A DNA stretch of 64,000 bases from Odobenus rosmarus divergens (lineage: Eukaryota > Chordata > Mammalia > Carnivora > Odobenidae): contig NW_004450945.1 of assembly GCF_000321225.1 (NCBI RefSeq), positions 932,046-996,045 of the forward strand, given 5' to 3'. The stretch's first letter is position 1; each line of letters begins with the position of its first letter. A model generated the notes under the pieces. That model did not search any database. It saw only the letters and a list, made by a program, of their open reading frames with translations, and was not told the DNA's origin. Position numbers and translations under genes: made by a program. Of this stretch, positions 25,561 to 37,804 are shown piece after piece.

Positions 25561-26880
25561 TATATATATTACATATACATGGTTCTAATTTTCATTAATC
25601 TTAAAAGTTGAGCAATAGTGTTTCTCATAGTTAGGAGGATATTTTTTTCTATAAAAGAACAAATTTCCTACTAATTCTGTCTCATCATAAGAGTTACCTT
25701 TTTTCCTTCAAATGAGCAGGAAATGGTGTGAAAAAACAAGTACTGATCAGTGAATGATATTGACAAGAATATCTGTTCTTTCTGCGGATTCCCAATATTG
25801 ACTGGAGTTGACTCTCAAATGTAGTGTGAGAAAAGAGAGCTGAGGTCTCTATTATTTTCCAAGGGGACTTGAGCACTCGAATACTATGGGAGTGTCCCCA
25901 GTTCTCAGAAGTTGCTTAAAACTCTGAACCTGCCTTCCTCTTCTGTATATCCATCTATCCATCCATCTAATCTGTCAGTCCATCAAATTATTGCCTAAGC
26001 CTTTATTACCAACCTCTCTAGATCTTCCCCAGAACAAGTCTTCCAATGCAGGAACATTCCAAATCACATAATTCCATTTTTATTTTTAGTTTGGAAACAC
26101 TCCTATATTTTCAGTTTACTCTGTTATTATGATAGCCATTATGATTATTGTCATACTTAATTTTAGGGATGCCAGAGAGTACCTTGATGCCCTTTAATAA
26201 ATCGCCTCATCATTGCATGCAACAATGCCCAAGAGCCCTAGAGGAGTAAACTTATTCATATGCCTGAGATATGTTCACCTCCAGAAAGCTACTTACATAA
26301 TCTAAATCAAGTCCATTAACATCTTTTCTTCATTAAATAGAATTCTTTCCTTTTCAACTTCACGTTGAAAAATGACCAGTCTGTTCCTTATCACTGTATT
26401 CACCCCATGGTCAAATCCATATGCCAGCTTCACTCCTGGCAGAGAAAACTTACATGGGTAAAATGTATTTAGAGTATATCTTATGCCTTGAAATACTGAT
26501 TTGCCACAATTTGAAAAACAAAGTGTCATAACCAAGAAATTTCATTTTATATTTTATTACTGAACTAATAAACTAAATTCTTAAGAAATTCTCTTTTGTA
26601 TCTTTCAGTGTCTGTTTATCCTCCATTCTGCCACAATCAGTTCACTTCCCTTTCATATTCAGACTTTTCTCTGCCCACTACCACCTGTCCGAGGATCTGA
26701 TTGCCCACAGCTTGCTTCTGCCATAATCCTTTACTGTGTAAACCAAACTCTCAATTCTCCCATCAAAGCCTATATATCTAGTGTCAACTCACCAGTTGTT
26801 AACTCTGAGGGAGTGATATTTTCTTCTCTCAAGTCCAAAATCCTCTAAGTTCCACATTTTGTGTCCCACTCTCTAGCCTA
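25560..26880. other. Intronic sequence, no gene seen
   Basis: No transposon identified with confidence. A short CCAT/ATCC-rich tract lies at 25950-25985. Confidence 0.45.
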
Positions 26881-26889
26881 ACCAATTGC

Positions 26890-27315
26890 TGCCTTAAAAA
26901 GGATGATTTCTCTGACTGTAGCCCCCATCTCTCACACCCCCAGCTCACTGAACCTTCTTCCTGTCCTCATTTCATTTGCCAGCAGTCTCTCCCAACTGAC
27001 GTGTGATCATCGGTCTTCCCTAAACAGCATTTTTATCAGGCTACTTGTTCCCTGACTCAGAATTTAGAATCACTCACCTTTGATCCCTGGACAAAATCTA
27101 ATCAGACCTCATCCCTCATCCTTTTTATTCCTTTGGGCAGATGCTCTTTTCCAAATTATTCAGCCAGCTATATCCTACAGGTTGTTTCTTTTCAGCCATG
27201 AGTCTTTTCAAATTATGGCCTCTTGTACTCCCCCATCTTCCGCCAGGTCATAATCTTTACTTTTGCTACCATCCAGTACAAAGCTCAGCTCCCCTAGAAA
27301 GGGTACCACAGTACA
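26890..27315 (+). repeat. Possible L2/CR1-type relic
   Basis: Pyrimidine-rich text with tttgatccctggacaaaatc and tatggcctcttgtactccc resembles the body of L2. Weak. Confidence 0.3.
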
Positions 27316-27665
27316 CTAAATGTTTGTGTCCTCTCCAAAATTCATAGGTGGAAATGTAATCTCCAATGTGATAGTTTTTGTAGGTGGGGCCTTTGGGAGA
27401 TGATTAGGTCATGACGGTAGAGCCCCCATGAGTAGGATTCATGCCCTTATAAAAGGGGCCCATAGAGCTCTCTCCTGCCTTCCACCATGTGAGGTTACAG
27501 AGAGTGAAGACTGCCATCTATGAACTAGGAAACACAGGAACCAAATCTGCCAGTGCCTTGATCTTGGACTTCCCAGCCCTCAGAATTGTGAAAAATCAAT
27601 TTCTGTTGTTTATAAGCCACCCAATCTATGGTATTTCATTATAGCAACCTGAATGGACTAAGACA
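27316..27665 (+). mobile_element. Solo MaLR LTR (MLT1/MST-like)
   Basis: Solo long terminal repeat of the ERVL-MaLR class: tgtttgtgtcctctccaaaa, ggtggggcctttgggagatg, ccaccatgtgaggttacaga, gccttgatcttggacttccc, ttataagccacccaatctat and a terminal TGGACTAAGACA. A TATA-like TATAAAA lies at 27448-27454 and a degenerate AATCAA sits where the LTR poly(A) signal is usual. No internal retroviral sequence adjoins it. It is antisense to TP63. The 5' end is slightly truncated and the subfamily is uncertain. Confidence 0.88.
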
Positions 27666-28050
27666 TCTACACTATTTTTTTATTGTTTGAGTTTACTTCC
27701 TCAGTTTGGCATGTTTTAAGCATTCTTGTCCTTCATTAATTCTATTGTAATCTACACATGTTGAAATGATGTTTCCATTTTGTCTACACAGGTCCTCTAA
27801 CAAGTGAGGAACTGGGAGTCAAAACCTATATTACTATTTTCCTGGTTCTTTACAGCAGAGAGTTATAGGGGGAAAAAAAACATGAAAAGGGCTTTATTTC
27901 TCATCCCCTATACTCTCTTTCTACAAATGAGGACTCCCGGGGATTTTATTCACAGTCCCATAGGAAGCCCACAGGGTTCTAGTGCTAAACCCAGGGCATC
28001 CTGGATCCCTCAGCAATGCTCTGAAGAAAGCGGACAATTAAAACTTTTTG

Positions 28051-28228
28051 TGGGCCACTTGGGTGGCTCAGGCAGTTAAGTGTCCATCTCTTGATTTTGG
28101 CTCAGGTCATGATCTCAGGGTCATGACATCAAGCCCACACACAGAGTCTGCTTGGGATTCTCTCTCTCCCTCTCTCTCTCTGCCCTCCTCTTGCTCTCAC
28201 TCTCTAAATAAAGAAAATATTTAAAAAA
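28051..28228 (+). mobile_element. CAN-SINE, older copy
   Basis: Head gggccacttgggtggctcag, CT-rich middle, shortened tail. The flanks share an imperfect ttaaaactttttgt / ttaaaaaatcttttttgt duplication. Confidence 0.88.
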
Positions 28229-28239
28229 TCTTTTTTGTA

Positions 28240-29190
28240 AACGGAGCAATCTCTCTAAATCCATGAACATTAAAAAAAAGTTATCATCCAACATCACTCT
28301 CCTATAATCATTTGATCAGTTAATAGTCTGATCCATTTCAATTTACAATTTGGCATCTGGTAGAAGATAATGATAGGGGAGACTTGAGTCCATCTTACTT
28401 TAAAGCCATTTTAACATTACGGCATGCAAATAGAGATACATGCAAGCTTACAGGGAACTTATCTGTAACCTGCCCCCAAATTAGAATTTAGGAGACATTT
28501 GAATAGCTGTAATCACCATGACATCAGGGTTGGGATATGTTAGGATTTTGCACCAGTGTGAAGACCTGATAGGAAGTTCCAATATGAGAAAAATTAAAAA
28601 AAAAAAAAAAAGCACAAGAATAAAGAGACAGGTACACCTCAGAAGCTCCTGGGGAATTTGATGTGATGATAACCCAGTAAAAAACTTCCCAGTGGTAAAA
28701 ACAAACAAACAAACAAAACAAAACTTCCCAAAGGTGATCTGGAATCCTTAAGATAAGTTCACATGGCACATACTATTCTTGGTTTAAAAAGACAGAGAAA
28801 TATGCCTTATTCTCAGAAATATCTACCCTCTTTTTTAAATGCTATTTAAAGAGTATATGTTTATCTAGTGAATGGGACTGCCCAGCATGACATATTTCTT
28901 AAGGGCTCCTGGTAGATAAGTTTTGTTTTTACTAAGACAGTATGGCTCTCTTTGTTCTTTCTGATCATATCTTGCCTTATAGTACAGTTTCTTATTTATA
29001 GTTTCTAATGGAGTAGTTGGCTCTTGGAGACAAAGTTCGCATTACCATTTATTTATTTCAGTAGTCTGACACAGTAACAGACACCAAGTGGGTGTCAAGT
29101 AAATACTTGTAGAAGGAAATTTTTGGAAAATAGAGTACACATAACAAAGTCAGTATCTAGAGCAGAAACAACAGTTAATATTCAATTGCT
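28240..29190. other. Intronic sequence, no gene seen
   Basis: A run at 28596-28612 and a small AAAC repeat at 28700-28722. Otherwise unremarkable. Confidence 0.5.
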
Positions 29191-29194
29191 TCTA

Positions 29195-29395
29195 TGAGCA
29201 AGGTTCTCTACAATATGCCTGACATGCATTAATTTTCACAACGTCTTATGATGTAAATACCAATATTATCCCATTTTACAGAGAAGAAAACTGAAGCTAA
29301 GTGGCAATTTACTTCCTCCAGAGCACGTGGTCACTGGGAGGATGGCGGGTCTGGAGTCTAAAGGATTTGGTTTCAGAGTCTCTAGTCTGTTAATT
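29195..29395 (-). repeat. MIR relic
   Basis: tatcccattttacagagaag then aaaactgaagctaagtggca, near-consensus reverse MIR core. Confidence 0.75.
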
Positions 29396-29475
29396 ACAAA
29401 GTTAATGACTATGGACAAGTTATTCTGCTGCCTCTCTAACCCTCAATTTCCCTATCCATTACAGTGCAAAAAGGG
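29395..29475 (+). repeat. MIR fragment, opposite orientation
   Basis: actatggacaagttattctg then ctcaatttccctatcca, forward MIR core abutting the preceding reverse copy. Confidence 0.6.
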
Positions 29476-29554
29476 ATAGTAGCTATCTCAGGCAAGAGGG
29501 AAGGCCTTGGAATCTTACCATGGAAGTTTGCTCCACTTTCTCAGCAAGGGGCAG

Positions 29555-29705
29555 TAGGTGTCACACTTGAAAGTTCAACAGAACTACCTGACCCACGTTT
29601 GGAAAATACAAAGTCCCTGTCCCTACTTCCCAAAGATTCTGTTTCAGATGATCTGGAATGAGGCTCAAGAATCTGCACTTCAAGGAAACTGCATGTGCAA
29701 AGATA
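29555..29705. mobile_element. MER5A-like hAT relic
   Basis: cccaaagattctgtttcaga...gctcaagaatctgcacttca corresponds to the MER5A centre (agattctgattca, aatctgcattt). Termini are degraded. Confidence 0.5.
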
Positions 29706-29869
29706 TGGCTTGGGGATTCACCTACATTCTAATCCCTTTGAAGTTTTTAAGTCAAAAATGGAGCACCTTGATAAATCTACATTTTCTCCAAATATCTATT
29801 CTCACAGAGGAGGCAAGGTATTATCACAGTCTTGTTCACTGAAATGTGTTTTTATCAGCTAAATAAAGC

Positions 29870-30115
29870 AGTATGGTATAATAACTACAGTTAATATTTT
29901 TAACACATCTTACATGCTAGGCATTATTCTAAATGGCTTTATGGATATTAACTCACTTAATCCATCCAACAACCCAAGATGAAGTTTGACTCTGTTAATC
30001 CTCATTTTATAGATCAGCCAACTGAGGCACAGAGAATGTAAGTAACTACCCCAAGTGCACACTGAGTACGTGAGGGCAGCAAACTCAGCAGGCTGGCTCC
30101 AGAGTCTGTGCTCCG
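29870..30115 (-). repeat. MIR, near full length
   Basis: tacatgctaggcattattct, attaactcacttaatccatc, tcctcattttatagatcagc, aactgaggcacagagaatg and a final ggctccagagtctgtgctc. One of the best preserved MIRs here. Confidence 0.85.
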
Positions 30116-30750
30116 AACTCACACTGTGCTGACTCTCCCAGGCAGAGGCAGAAGTCAGAACCCTGGCTTCCAGGTGATCTTAGTCAAGTCCCTGTTCCTC
30201 TCTGGGATTCAAGTTCTTCCTCGAGGAAGTGAGGGGGCTGCCCCTAGTGATCTCTCAGGCCCTCTGGTCCAAAGATCCTATCATTCATTTTACAGGAGAT
30301 TTTTGACCTTGTTATCTGAAGGTCGAAGGCTCTAGAATTGCTGACAGTAAGTTCCCTCTTCTAGAACTGCCCCATTATTATTTTTTCTTTACCTGCCAAT
30401 TCAGAGAACTTTCCTCTGAGTCACTTGTCCTTTGTCCTTTCTTCTTGGTGAGGAAACCAAAGACACTTCAGTCTAGAGCCCGTAGGGAGATCTGTCTCCA
30501 CAGACTTCCTTCTGAGTCCCGCTGTCTTTGTTTAATCAGGCTTCCAAAGTGCTTCCGCCTGAGCCTGTTCGAACCTCATTAGTCTCCCAACGTGGCTCAC
30601 CAGCTTCTTGTCCCTGCTTCCCTATTCTCTTGAGCAACAGCTCTCTTCAGACCTAATTCGTCCGCAGTCACATCTCCCCGGACTGTCCTCCTCACGCCTC
30701 TACTTCTGTGCTACCATCCCTTCCACGCTTCAACTCTCAGGCTTCTTTTA
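30115..30750. other. Intronic unique sequence
   Basis: No repeat or gene recognised. Less AT-rich than its surroundings. Confidence 0.45.
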
Positions 30751-30754
30751 GCCT

Positions 30755-30960
30755 CGTTATTTCTCAAATCTGGCTACACATTAGACTACCTGGGGGGCTA
30801 AAATACAGATGGCTGGGTGCTACCCCAAACCAATTAAATCAGAATTTTGAGGAATGGAATCTGGGAAGGAGTATCATGGAAAAATTTAGAAGTCCCACAG
30901 GAGATTCTAATGTGTGGCATTGGCAAGCACCATTGGTGTCTAGTGCTGGTGATCCTCCAG
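30755..30960 (+). mobile_element. MER5A-type hAT-Charlie element
   Basis: gttatttctcaaatctggct, acattagactacctgggggg, ccaattaaatcagaattttg, aggagattctaatgtgtggc. Terminal repeats are diverged. Confidence 0.75.
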
Positions 30961-31439
30961 TGGGGGGATAAGCAAATCGGAATCACCTGAGCCGCTGGCT
31001 CCTCCTTACCTCCCGGGAGGGATGTCTGGGCATGTGAGGCAAACAAGGAGCCACCTTCCAGGTGGTTTGGAAAAGCCCCTTGATGAAACAAAGTTCTAGC
31101 TGAACCTCTAAAAGCAAGATGGACACTATCCCTTCCACTCACTCACCTGTGGCTTCTCGCTGCATCCTGCACCAAGTTACTATTTCTAATCATGAAGAGT
31201 AACGCAGAGGAAAAAGCACTTGACAGCGAGATCCATATTCTTTTTCTCTGTCTGGACTAACTGGCTAGGGAATTGTGGGATTCCCTTTTCCTGTCAAAGC
31301 TTCATTTTCCCCTATGCATAAAAGAAGGTAATTGGGTTACTCGATAATCACTAAGCTTCCTTCCTATTTTATTACTTTGTTGTTTAAGGCCCCAAACCTA
31401 TCGTTCCTTCACCATTACACAACCAGCCCCAGTTCTTTC

Positions 31440-31935
31440 TACATTACGCGCCAGATGACGACGACATCAGGCAAACTTATTCCCGACCCCTGGGAGGCAA
31501 GGCTTTTTAAACCTTTCTCACCATACCAAGAACTACTGCTGCCCAAGCTTCAGTTCAGGCCTCTGGGTCTTCACAGAGGCCCTGTCAGTGTCCTCTGACA
31601 GCGACCCCATCGGACAGCAGTCCCCCTCCACATTTCTGGGTTTCCCACCTCCTGCAGGAAGGCAGCCCAGCGGTGCACCGGAGCTGGTGACAGGCTGACT
31701 GCAGTGTGGCCCTGGATGCCTTCTTTTTCGCTTACTTGGTCTTAGTGGGAGGTGGCCGAGTCTGTGAGGGGCTGCTGGCTGACGAACGTGTGGCAGAGAA
31801 GCGGTAACCAGAGTCTCTCCCTTTCCCTCCTGGCAGCTTTCAGTCGGGAGATGCACCATCTAAACGTGTTAGAGAGGATGGCCTCTAAGGCCACGTACAC
31901 TGATCATCTGTCTAGGTACTGTGTGCGAGTATGCG
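31440..31935. promoter_or_regulatory. CpG-enriched intronic patch
   Basis: About 500 bases with many CpG sites (acgcgccagatgacgacgac, cagcgaccccatcgga, gcggtgcaccgg, gacgaacgtg, gcggtaacc, aacgtg, cacgtac) in a region otherwise nearly CpG-free. No TATA box, start codon context or exon is identifiable. Open frames here (for example minus strand 31859..31533, 108 codons) have no recognisable domain. Could be an alternative promoter, enhancer or merely a recently CpG-rich insertion. Confidence 0.35.
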
Positions 31936-31939
31936 GGTT

Positions 31940-32460
31940 TTATTTTTTTTTTCACAAGTAATTGGAACTTACCTAAACTAATAATGATGATAAAAATACT
32001 ATAATTAATATTTGACAAGACGAAAAACTAAAATAAGGAATGTTCTTGGGTTTTGACCTGCCCTCCAGTGGCCTAGATCCTCTCCCTCTTTGCCCTAGCT
32101 CCTTGACATTTGAATCTGGGAATGGAGAAAGGAGAAAAGGAAACAAGAAAAGAAAAAAAAAAAACAAGCAAGGGTATTTTAGTCAGTCTGCAAAATAAAG
32201 GGCGTTGGGTCAGAGGTTGGTGGGGGTGATGAAATATTTGTGGATTGAGCTTGCTGGGGAGGATGGGTTTGGGGCAGGGTTTGGTGGAAAAGAGATAAAT
32301 AGAGTAACCTGTGAAAGCTGGAGAGAAAAGTAAAGAAGAAAGGAACACATGTGTACCACCTCAAGGCTTTGAACTGGCTCTTCTTTAACATCCTTCCAAA
32401 GACCAAAAAAAGAAGAAGAAAAGAAAAGAAATTTAAAAGAATGGAATTAAACAAATGTAA
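31940..32460. other. Intronic sequence, purine-rich on plus strand
   Basis: AAAG/GAAA-rich patches at 32120-32165 and 32400-32440. The long minus-strand open frames here are low-complexity Ser/Phe/Leu products of this purine bias. Confidence 0.5.
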
Positions 32461-32476
32461 AAAATGAAAAAATTTT

Positions 32477-32616
32477 TCCAAACATTTTATTTATTTATGT
32501 GACAGAGAAAGACACAGCGAGAGCCTGACGTGGGGCTCGATCCCAAATCCCTGGGATCATGACCTGAGCCGAAGGCTGACACTTAACGACTGAGCCACGA
32601 CTGACAGGTGCCCCTA
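32477..32616 (-). mobile_element. CAN-SINE, short copy
   Basis: Reverse element with internal shortening. Perfect 16-bp target-site duplication AAAATGAAAAAATTTT at 32461-32476 and 32618-32633. Confidence 0.94.
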
Positions 32617-32639
32617 AAAAATGAAAAAATTTTAAGTCA

Positions 32640-33185
32640 TATTTGCTTGCTCTGTGCTTCTCAAATTCCATACCAGTTAGAGAACCAACCCAGACTGGCC
32701 ATAGGCTCACAGGTATAGGAAGCATGATGATATTAAAGACATTTATCTGCATTTCAAAAAAGGAGATTTCAAAATAGTTCACAGAGAACAGGAGAGGCAT
32801 AATTCCATAGAGAAAGACTCTCAAAGGAAACCTGGCTGAAGAAAAGTGCAAGACTCTCAGGTGAAACAGAGGTCTACCAACTACCACCCCCTAAACTACT
32901 GTTGTTTGTTTCTGGAAAGGGCTTTGGAGCACAGCTTTGCGCATTTGTTCAGACAGTCTATGCCAGCCTCACATCACAGTGGCCGAGTCGAACGGTTGCA
33001 ACAAAGACTGCATGGCCTATCAAGCTAGAAATACTTACGATTTGAGCTTTTATAAGAAAAGTTTGCTGACCATGACTTAAAAAATAAAAGTTTAACTGCA
33101 TAATCATGAATATTTCAAATTACAAAGGAGGCACAGGGTGAGTGTGTCGGTTGGTCAGGTGGAATGTTTATAAAAATGCTTTTGG
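32640..33185. other. Intronic unique sequence
   Basis: No recognised element. Confidence 0.45.
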
Positions 33186-33202
33186 GATATAAAAAGATTT
33201 CT

Positions 33203-33332
33203 TTCTTTTTTTTGTTTTTATTTTTATTTATCTGTTTTTTATTTTAATTCATTAGCCAACACCTAGTACATCATTAGTTTCAGATGTAGTGTCAAACCAT
33301 TCATCAATTGTGCCTAACACCCAGTGCTCATC
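33203..33332 (-). mobile_element. Very short 5'-truncated carnivore L1 insertion
   Basis: Only about 130 bases of L1 3' end in reverse orientation (cattagccaacacctagtac, gtgcctaacacccagtgctc). Flanked by a 16-bp target-site duplication with one mismatch: ATATAAAAAGATTTCT at 33187-33202 and ATATAAAGAGATTTCT at 33333-33348. Confidence 0.9.
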
Positions 33333-33349
33333 ATATAAAGAGATTTCTA

Positions 33350-34850
33350 ATAAATCAGTTTTCAAAGGAACACCTATGGAATGGTGAAGTGTGGGTACAG
33401 CTTCAGGGAGACAAACAGGATGTGATGGCTACCGTGGGAACAAATTCAACAGCTATGCCTCAGAAGGAGCTGAGCCGTGCCACATAATACTACAGACTGC
33501 TTCTAAACCAGATGCCCTATGAGCAGGGATGAGAGGAAGTTATGGTGACTAGGAGCAGCATGGTTTTCTGGTCACTGCAACAGTGTGGGAATCCTGGGAT
33601 TTCCCTCCAGACCTTTGGTAATCAGTGATGTTAAACTTCACCCCTAGTTGATGCTTGTGATACATCCTTGTGGCTAATTCTGTTACAGATAAGCACTTCC
33701 TCTTTTTCTAATAGGCAGCCCCTGTCCATCAGAGCGTCCCCTTAATGTTGTTATCTGTCTTTATCAATTTTTAATTTTAGCTTCTCGGAGCCTGAGGGAA
33801 ACAGCAGATCACAGAGCAAGCTTTCTCCTTTTCTCACATAAATGCATTTCTCAATTCTATCCCTTGCATATATGTTCCTCATTACTACTAATTCTGTCTT
33901 CCCCTTTCTAAGCTCCGTGTGAAGACTGATTTTGGAGGGTGGATCCAACTTCAGGCTAAAAGGAAAGAGGAAACGAAGAAACCTGCTCTAAAAAGCAAAG
34001 GGCTTCTCCAGTGCAGAACAGATCTCCTCAGGCCTAATTCCCAGATTTTAAAGAAGCAATAAACAATTTAGGGATCGGACAAGCATGATGACTTTTGATT
34101 AATGAGACTGACCTCATTTATATAGGATATTTATAACCCCGATTTCAGATATTCTGTGACCTGCAGGCTTGTGAGGTCACATTATGACTACATTGAGCAT
34201 AGAAAAATTCAAATTTAGCCTGTTTGTGTGAAAAGAAGCTATATGTGCAGCTGTTTAAACCAGTATAACCTCTTACTCGCCCTTCTACCCACCTTCTCTT
34301 AGGAGCAGTCAGCTGCTATCTGGAGCTATGTTTCCTACATCTTAGTTATTGAAATAACTTCATTCATTTCTTTATTTTTCAAAGTGATTAAGTTTGTTGC
34401 AAGTATGGTGTGACACCCCCTCTCAAGGGAACAAGTGACTTGATCCATGGGAAAGATGATATTTAGTATATTATCTATTATGAAATGATCTGTGATTGGT
34501 CCAGATGAGGGCAAGTGTTCGTGGGTCTGGAAGGTTATTAAATGGTAGTAGCAACAACTTACTTAGTTTTAGGGGTGCCAAAACACGGGAGCAGTTTAAG
34601 GGCAGAACACTCTGCGTGTGTGTGCGTGTGTACATGCGTATGTCTATCCCTAAGTGTTTACTTTGTACATGAGTACACTTATGTTTTAGCAAGTTATTGT
34701 AATACCTTGGTTATGAATTAGGTGTAAAGGTTCTTAGAGATTCTGATAACTCACTCTTAAAGGAGACAAGGTCTATTTTAGGTGGAAGGACTGAAGAGAA
34801 ATTTCAGATTTCAGTTTAGTGCCATAATGTGAAAGGAACGTGAATAGGAT
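33350..34850. other. Intronic unique sequence
   Basis: 1.5 kb without a confident repeat. A GT-rich tract lies near 34613-34632. No gene. Confidence 0.5.
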
Positions 34851-34852
34851 AC

Positions 34853-34887
34853 CTTTTTTTAAAGATTTCATTTATTTATTTGAGAGG

Positions 34888-34918
<31 letters not shown>

Positions 34919-35084
34919 CAGTGTGGAGAGGGCAGAGCGGGAGGGAGAGAATGGGAGAGAATCCCAAGCTAACTCCACATTGAGTGTGGAGCCTCTAGCG
35001 GGGCTTGATCCCACAACCTGAGATCATGACCTAAGCCAAAACAAAGAGCTGGCTGGTTAACTGACTGAGCCACCCAGGTGCCCC
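34853..35084 (-). mobile_element. CAN-SINE with expanded (GA)n
   Basis: Reverse element with head ccacccaggtgcccc at the right end. The internal GA tract at 34886-34918 is expanded to about 16 units. Confidence 0.92.
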
Positions 35085-35600
35085 AATTAGATATAACTTT
35101 TTATTTTGGGTAATTTTCCAAGGTTTGGCTATAAAATTCAGGCTACCATAAAATCCTTCAGACCTGTCACAGTAAGAGCTATAGATTTCTTGCTTCTCCA
35201 GTGTGTTGAGTGAGGTAAAGCTGAAAAGTTCTTTTTCTAATGAAACCAGTCCACTGTTGGTACAGAATTAGGGTGGGGGGGAAGTGTGGTAAATTCTATC
35301 TCTTTAATAGCAAAGTGATCATGTAGTAACAGTTCCATATTTTGGAACTCAAAGTAAGTGAAGGATGACATAAAATATATAATTTATCATATTGTTTCCA
35401 CAATATATTTAAAGTCCAGTGACTGAGAATTTACGAAAATCTTTTGATATAAATTCATTACAATACAATTGTCTTGAACGAATATGCTATCCCTTGTAGT
35501 TTGACCTCACTCAAGAAAAGAGAGAATAAAAATGTATTTTACAACAGGGAGCATTATATATGAAAGGGAAGTATCTAATATAATTAAAGATAAAGATTCT
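35085..35600. other. Intronic unique sequence
   Basis: No gene or confident repeat. Confidence 0.45.
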
Positions 35601-35604
35601 AAAG

Positions 35605-35830
35605 GTCCATGAGGGGAGCATTGGGAACCAATTGGGAACATGAACTTCAGAATTCCAATTTTGCCACACTACAGACGTTTGACCTTGAGCAAGTTATATA
35701 TATAAGCTTCCTAAATCTCAGTTTCTCATCTGGAGAACAGGGATACAAATACCTAATGCTGTATGTTGCAGTAAGAGTAAAGTGTCTGGTCCAGATCCCG
35801 GCAGGTGCTCAATGAAAGGTAGGTAATGGT
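35605..35830 (+). repeat. MIR, near full length
   Basis: gaccttgagcaagttatata, ctaaatctcagtttctcatc, gtgctcaatgaaaggtaggt. Forward MIR including the 3' end. Confidence 0.75.
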
Positions 35831-36505
35831 TATCACTGTTCTAAACTGTGGTCTGCATATTCCCATGCCCTGAGAATGATGAGTCACAGCAGTTATAATG
35901 AGGTGCATGTTTCAGTTCCATGGAGACTCACAGTTATTTCTCAGACAATTTTATGGTCTCTTGATATTTTTTTAAACAACGGAAAAACAACCCAAACCAC
36001 CGCACAGAAATTTATACAGTGATAAATCTTAACAATTTCACACTAAGATTCACTGTGGTGTATGTACACTACCCAAATTCTTCACATGGCTAGCTGCTTT
36101 GATTTTTAGTGTCAGGTTTTTATACCATGATGGCTGGACCCAAAACTACCACACAGATGGTCTCAGACTCAGCACTCATGACCTTATTAAGGATCCAGAG
36201 TCATTGGCCATCAGCGTCAGTATGTAATTGCAATAATCTTTGGCAGACAGATGTATACCTACTAGGTCTTAGTGCTGATCAAGGCACATTTCCTGAAACA
36301 AAAGCCGCGTTTTCATAGAGAGACCAATCGTATCCTCCCTGAGAACTTCATCTTCTCGCTGACCAGAAAACATCTTACGTGATCCATGTTTTACAGTTAA
36401 AAGCTAACTACAATGGAAAGTAAATGCCATAATCTCAAAACCAATGCCACAGTCAAACTTTACTTCTCACTCACACAAAGTCTTAGGAGGACATTTCCTT
36501 CCAGG
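35830..36505. other. Intronic unique sequence
   Basis: No recognised element. Confidence 0.45.
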
Positions 36506-36509
36506 CAGC

Positions 36510-36593
36510 TCTCTCTCCCTGCTGAGCAGGGAGCCTGGGATCATGGACTGAGCCAAAAGCAGACGTTTAACCAACTGAACCACCCAGGCCCCC
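36510..36593 (-). mobile_element. Truncated CAN-SINE
   Basis: Only the head half in reverse (ctccctgctgagcagggagc ... ccaactgaaccacccaggcc), with an internal deletion and no tail. No clear target-site duplication. Confidence 0.8.
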
Positions 36594-36599
36594 TGGACT

Positions 36600-37800
36600 C
36601 GTGCTTTGAATGTTGATATCCCTGCAATGAGCCTGCACTATGTGAAGGGATGACTCCTGGGACCAAAGCGGAGACCTGATCTCTTTGCATATGTCTCATT
36701 AGGCTTTCAGGACAAGCAGAACACCAGTGTTAGGAGAGAACACAGGGAATATAAGCACCTTTTAAAATGTCATGGCCAGGAAGAGATGAGCCCAGAGCCT
36801 GAAGAGAATATACCTAGAAATAGTTCCTTTTCCACATTCCAACTTGTGAGAACACTGCTTTCATAGATCACACACACACCCCCCCCCACACACACACCCA
36901 TGCGCTCATGTACACATGTGCACACACACACAATTCCATGCACATGGTATCTTTAATTTAACTACAGGTAACAACAACATAGCGCTGAGTATCCATGAGT
37001 ATCTCATATAAACTGGAGAGCTGGAAACCAACTCTACCCAAATTGCTTTTAGATTTCCAATGTGTTACACAAAAATGGAAACTTTTAAAAATATACTTTG
37101 GAGAGAATGTAAGACAAAGCTTTAACTACTCTTTCCATGGTGGACAAAATCTTTTCAGCTGATGAAATATTTCCTAAGTAGTGACTTGTAAAATCTCTTA
37201 AAAAACTTAAAAACTGATTTGCACTTATTATAATTATTGGCATATTTATTAATATAATAGGCAATTGTCAAGATTATAAGAGCATCAATTGCAATTATAA
37301 AGAGAGATATAAAAATTTTCCAGGAAATAAATATCTAGTATAAATTAGAAATTTAATAACTGGCTCAATTAACTCAGCATATGAAATTGTAGTTCATATG
37401 TAATTTAATTGTTCATCTCTAGTATTTATAAGAGAAAGATTTGAAATATATTTTGTTATTTTATGGCAGCCTTCAATCTCTGCTCCTTTCAAATTTCAAA
37501 GAGGAAGTCAGTCAGGGAGATGGGAAGCTTGACTTTGTGAAGTTGCAACTGGATCAGTCCCCTGGGGGTGGTAGAGCACATTTGAGACTGCTTCCTAGTG
37601 GTTTGGGATAAGATAAATTTGTTTCAAATGAAGGAGACTCACCTCAGGAAAATGAGCTATTTGTCCAAGAACTCAAAGACCAAAGAGAAAATATCAAAGG
37701 CTAGCTTTCAGTACCGCTCAAAACCAGACGCTCATGTGTAGATTGTTTACTCAAGCACTGATAACCAGGCTCTTCCCCACTTGTTAAAACAAGTTAGTAG
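36600..37800. other. Intronic sequence with CA-rich tract
   Basis: Interrupted (CA)n/C-run microsatellite at 36869-36932. The remainder is AT-rich with no gene seen. Confidence 0.5.
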
Positions 37801-37804
37801 TTTG

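Noticed and set aside
31533..31859. 108-codon open frame, minus strand, Pro/Arg-rich
   Set aside because: Lies in the CpG-rich patch, where stop codons are rarer. No splice context, homology or domain is recognised.
32495..32887. 130-codon open frame, minus strand
   Set aside because: It runs through a CAN-SINE and unique intron and has no recognisable domain. Frames through SINEs commonly stay open by chance.
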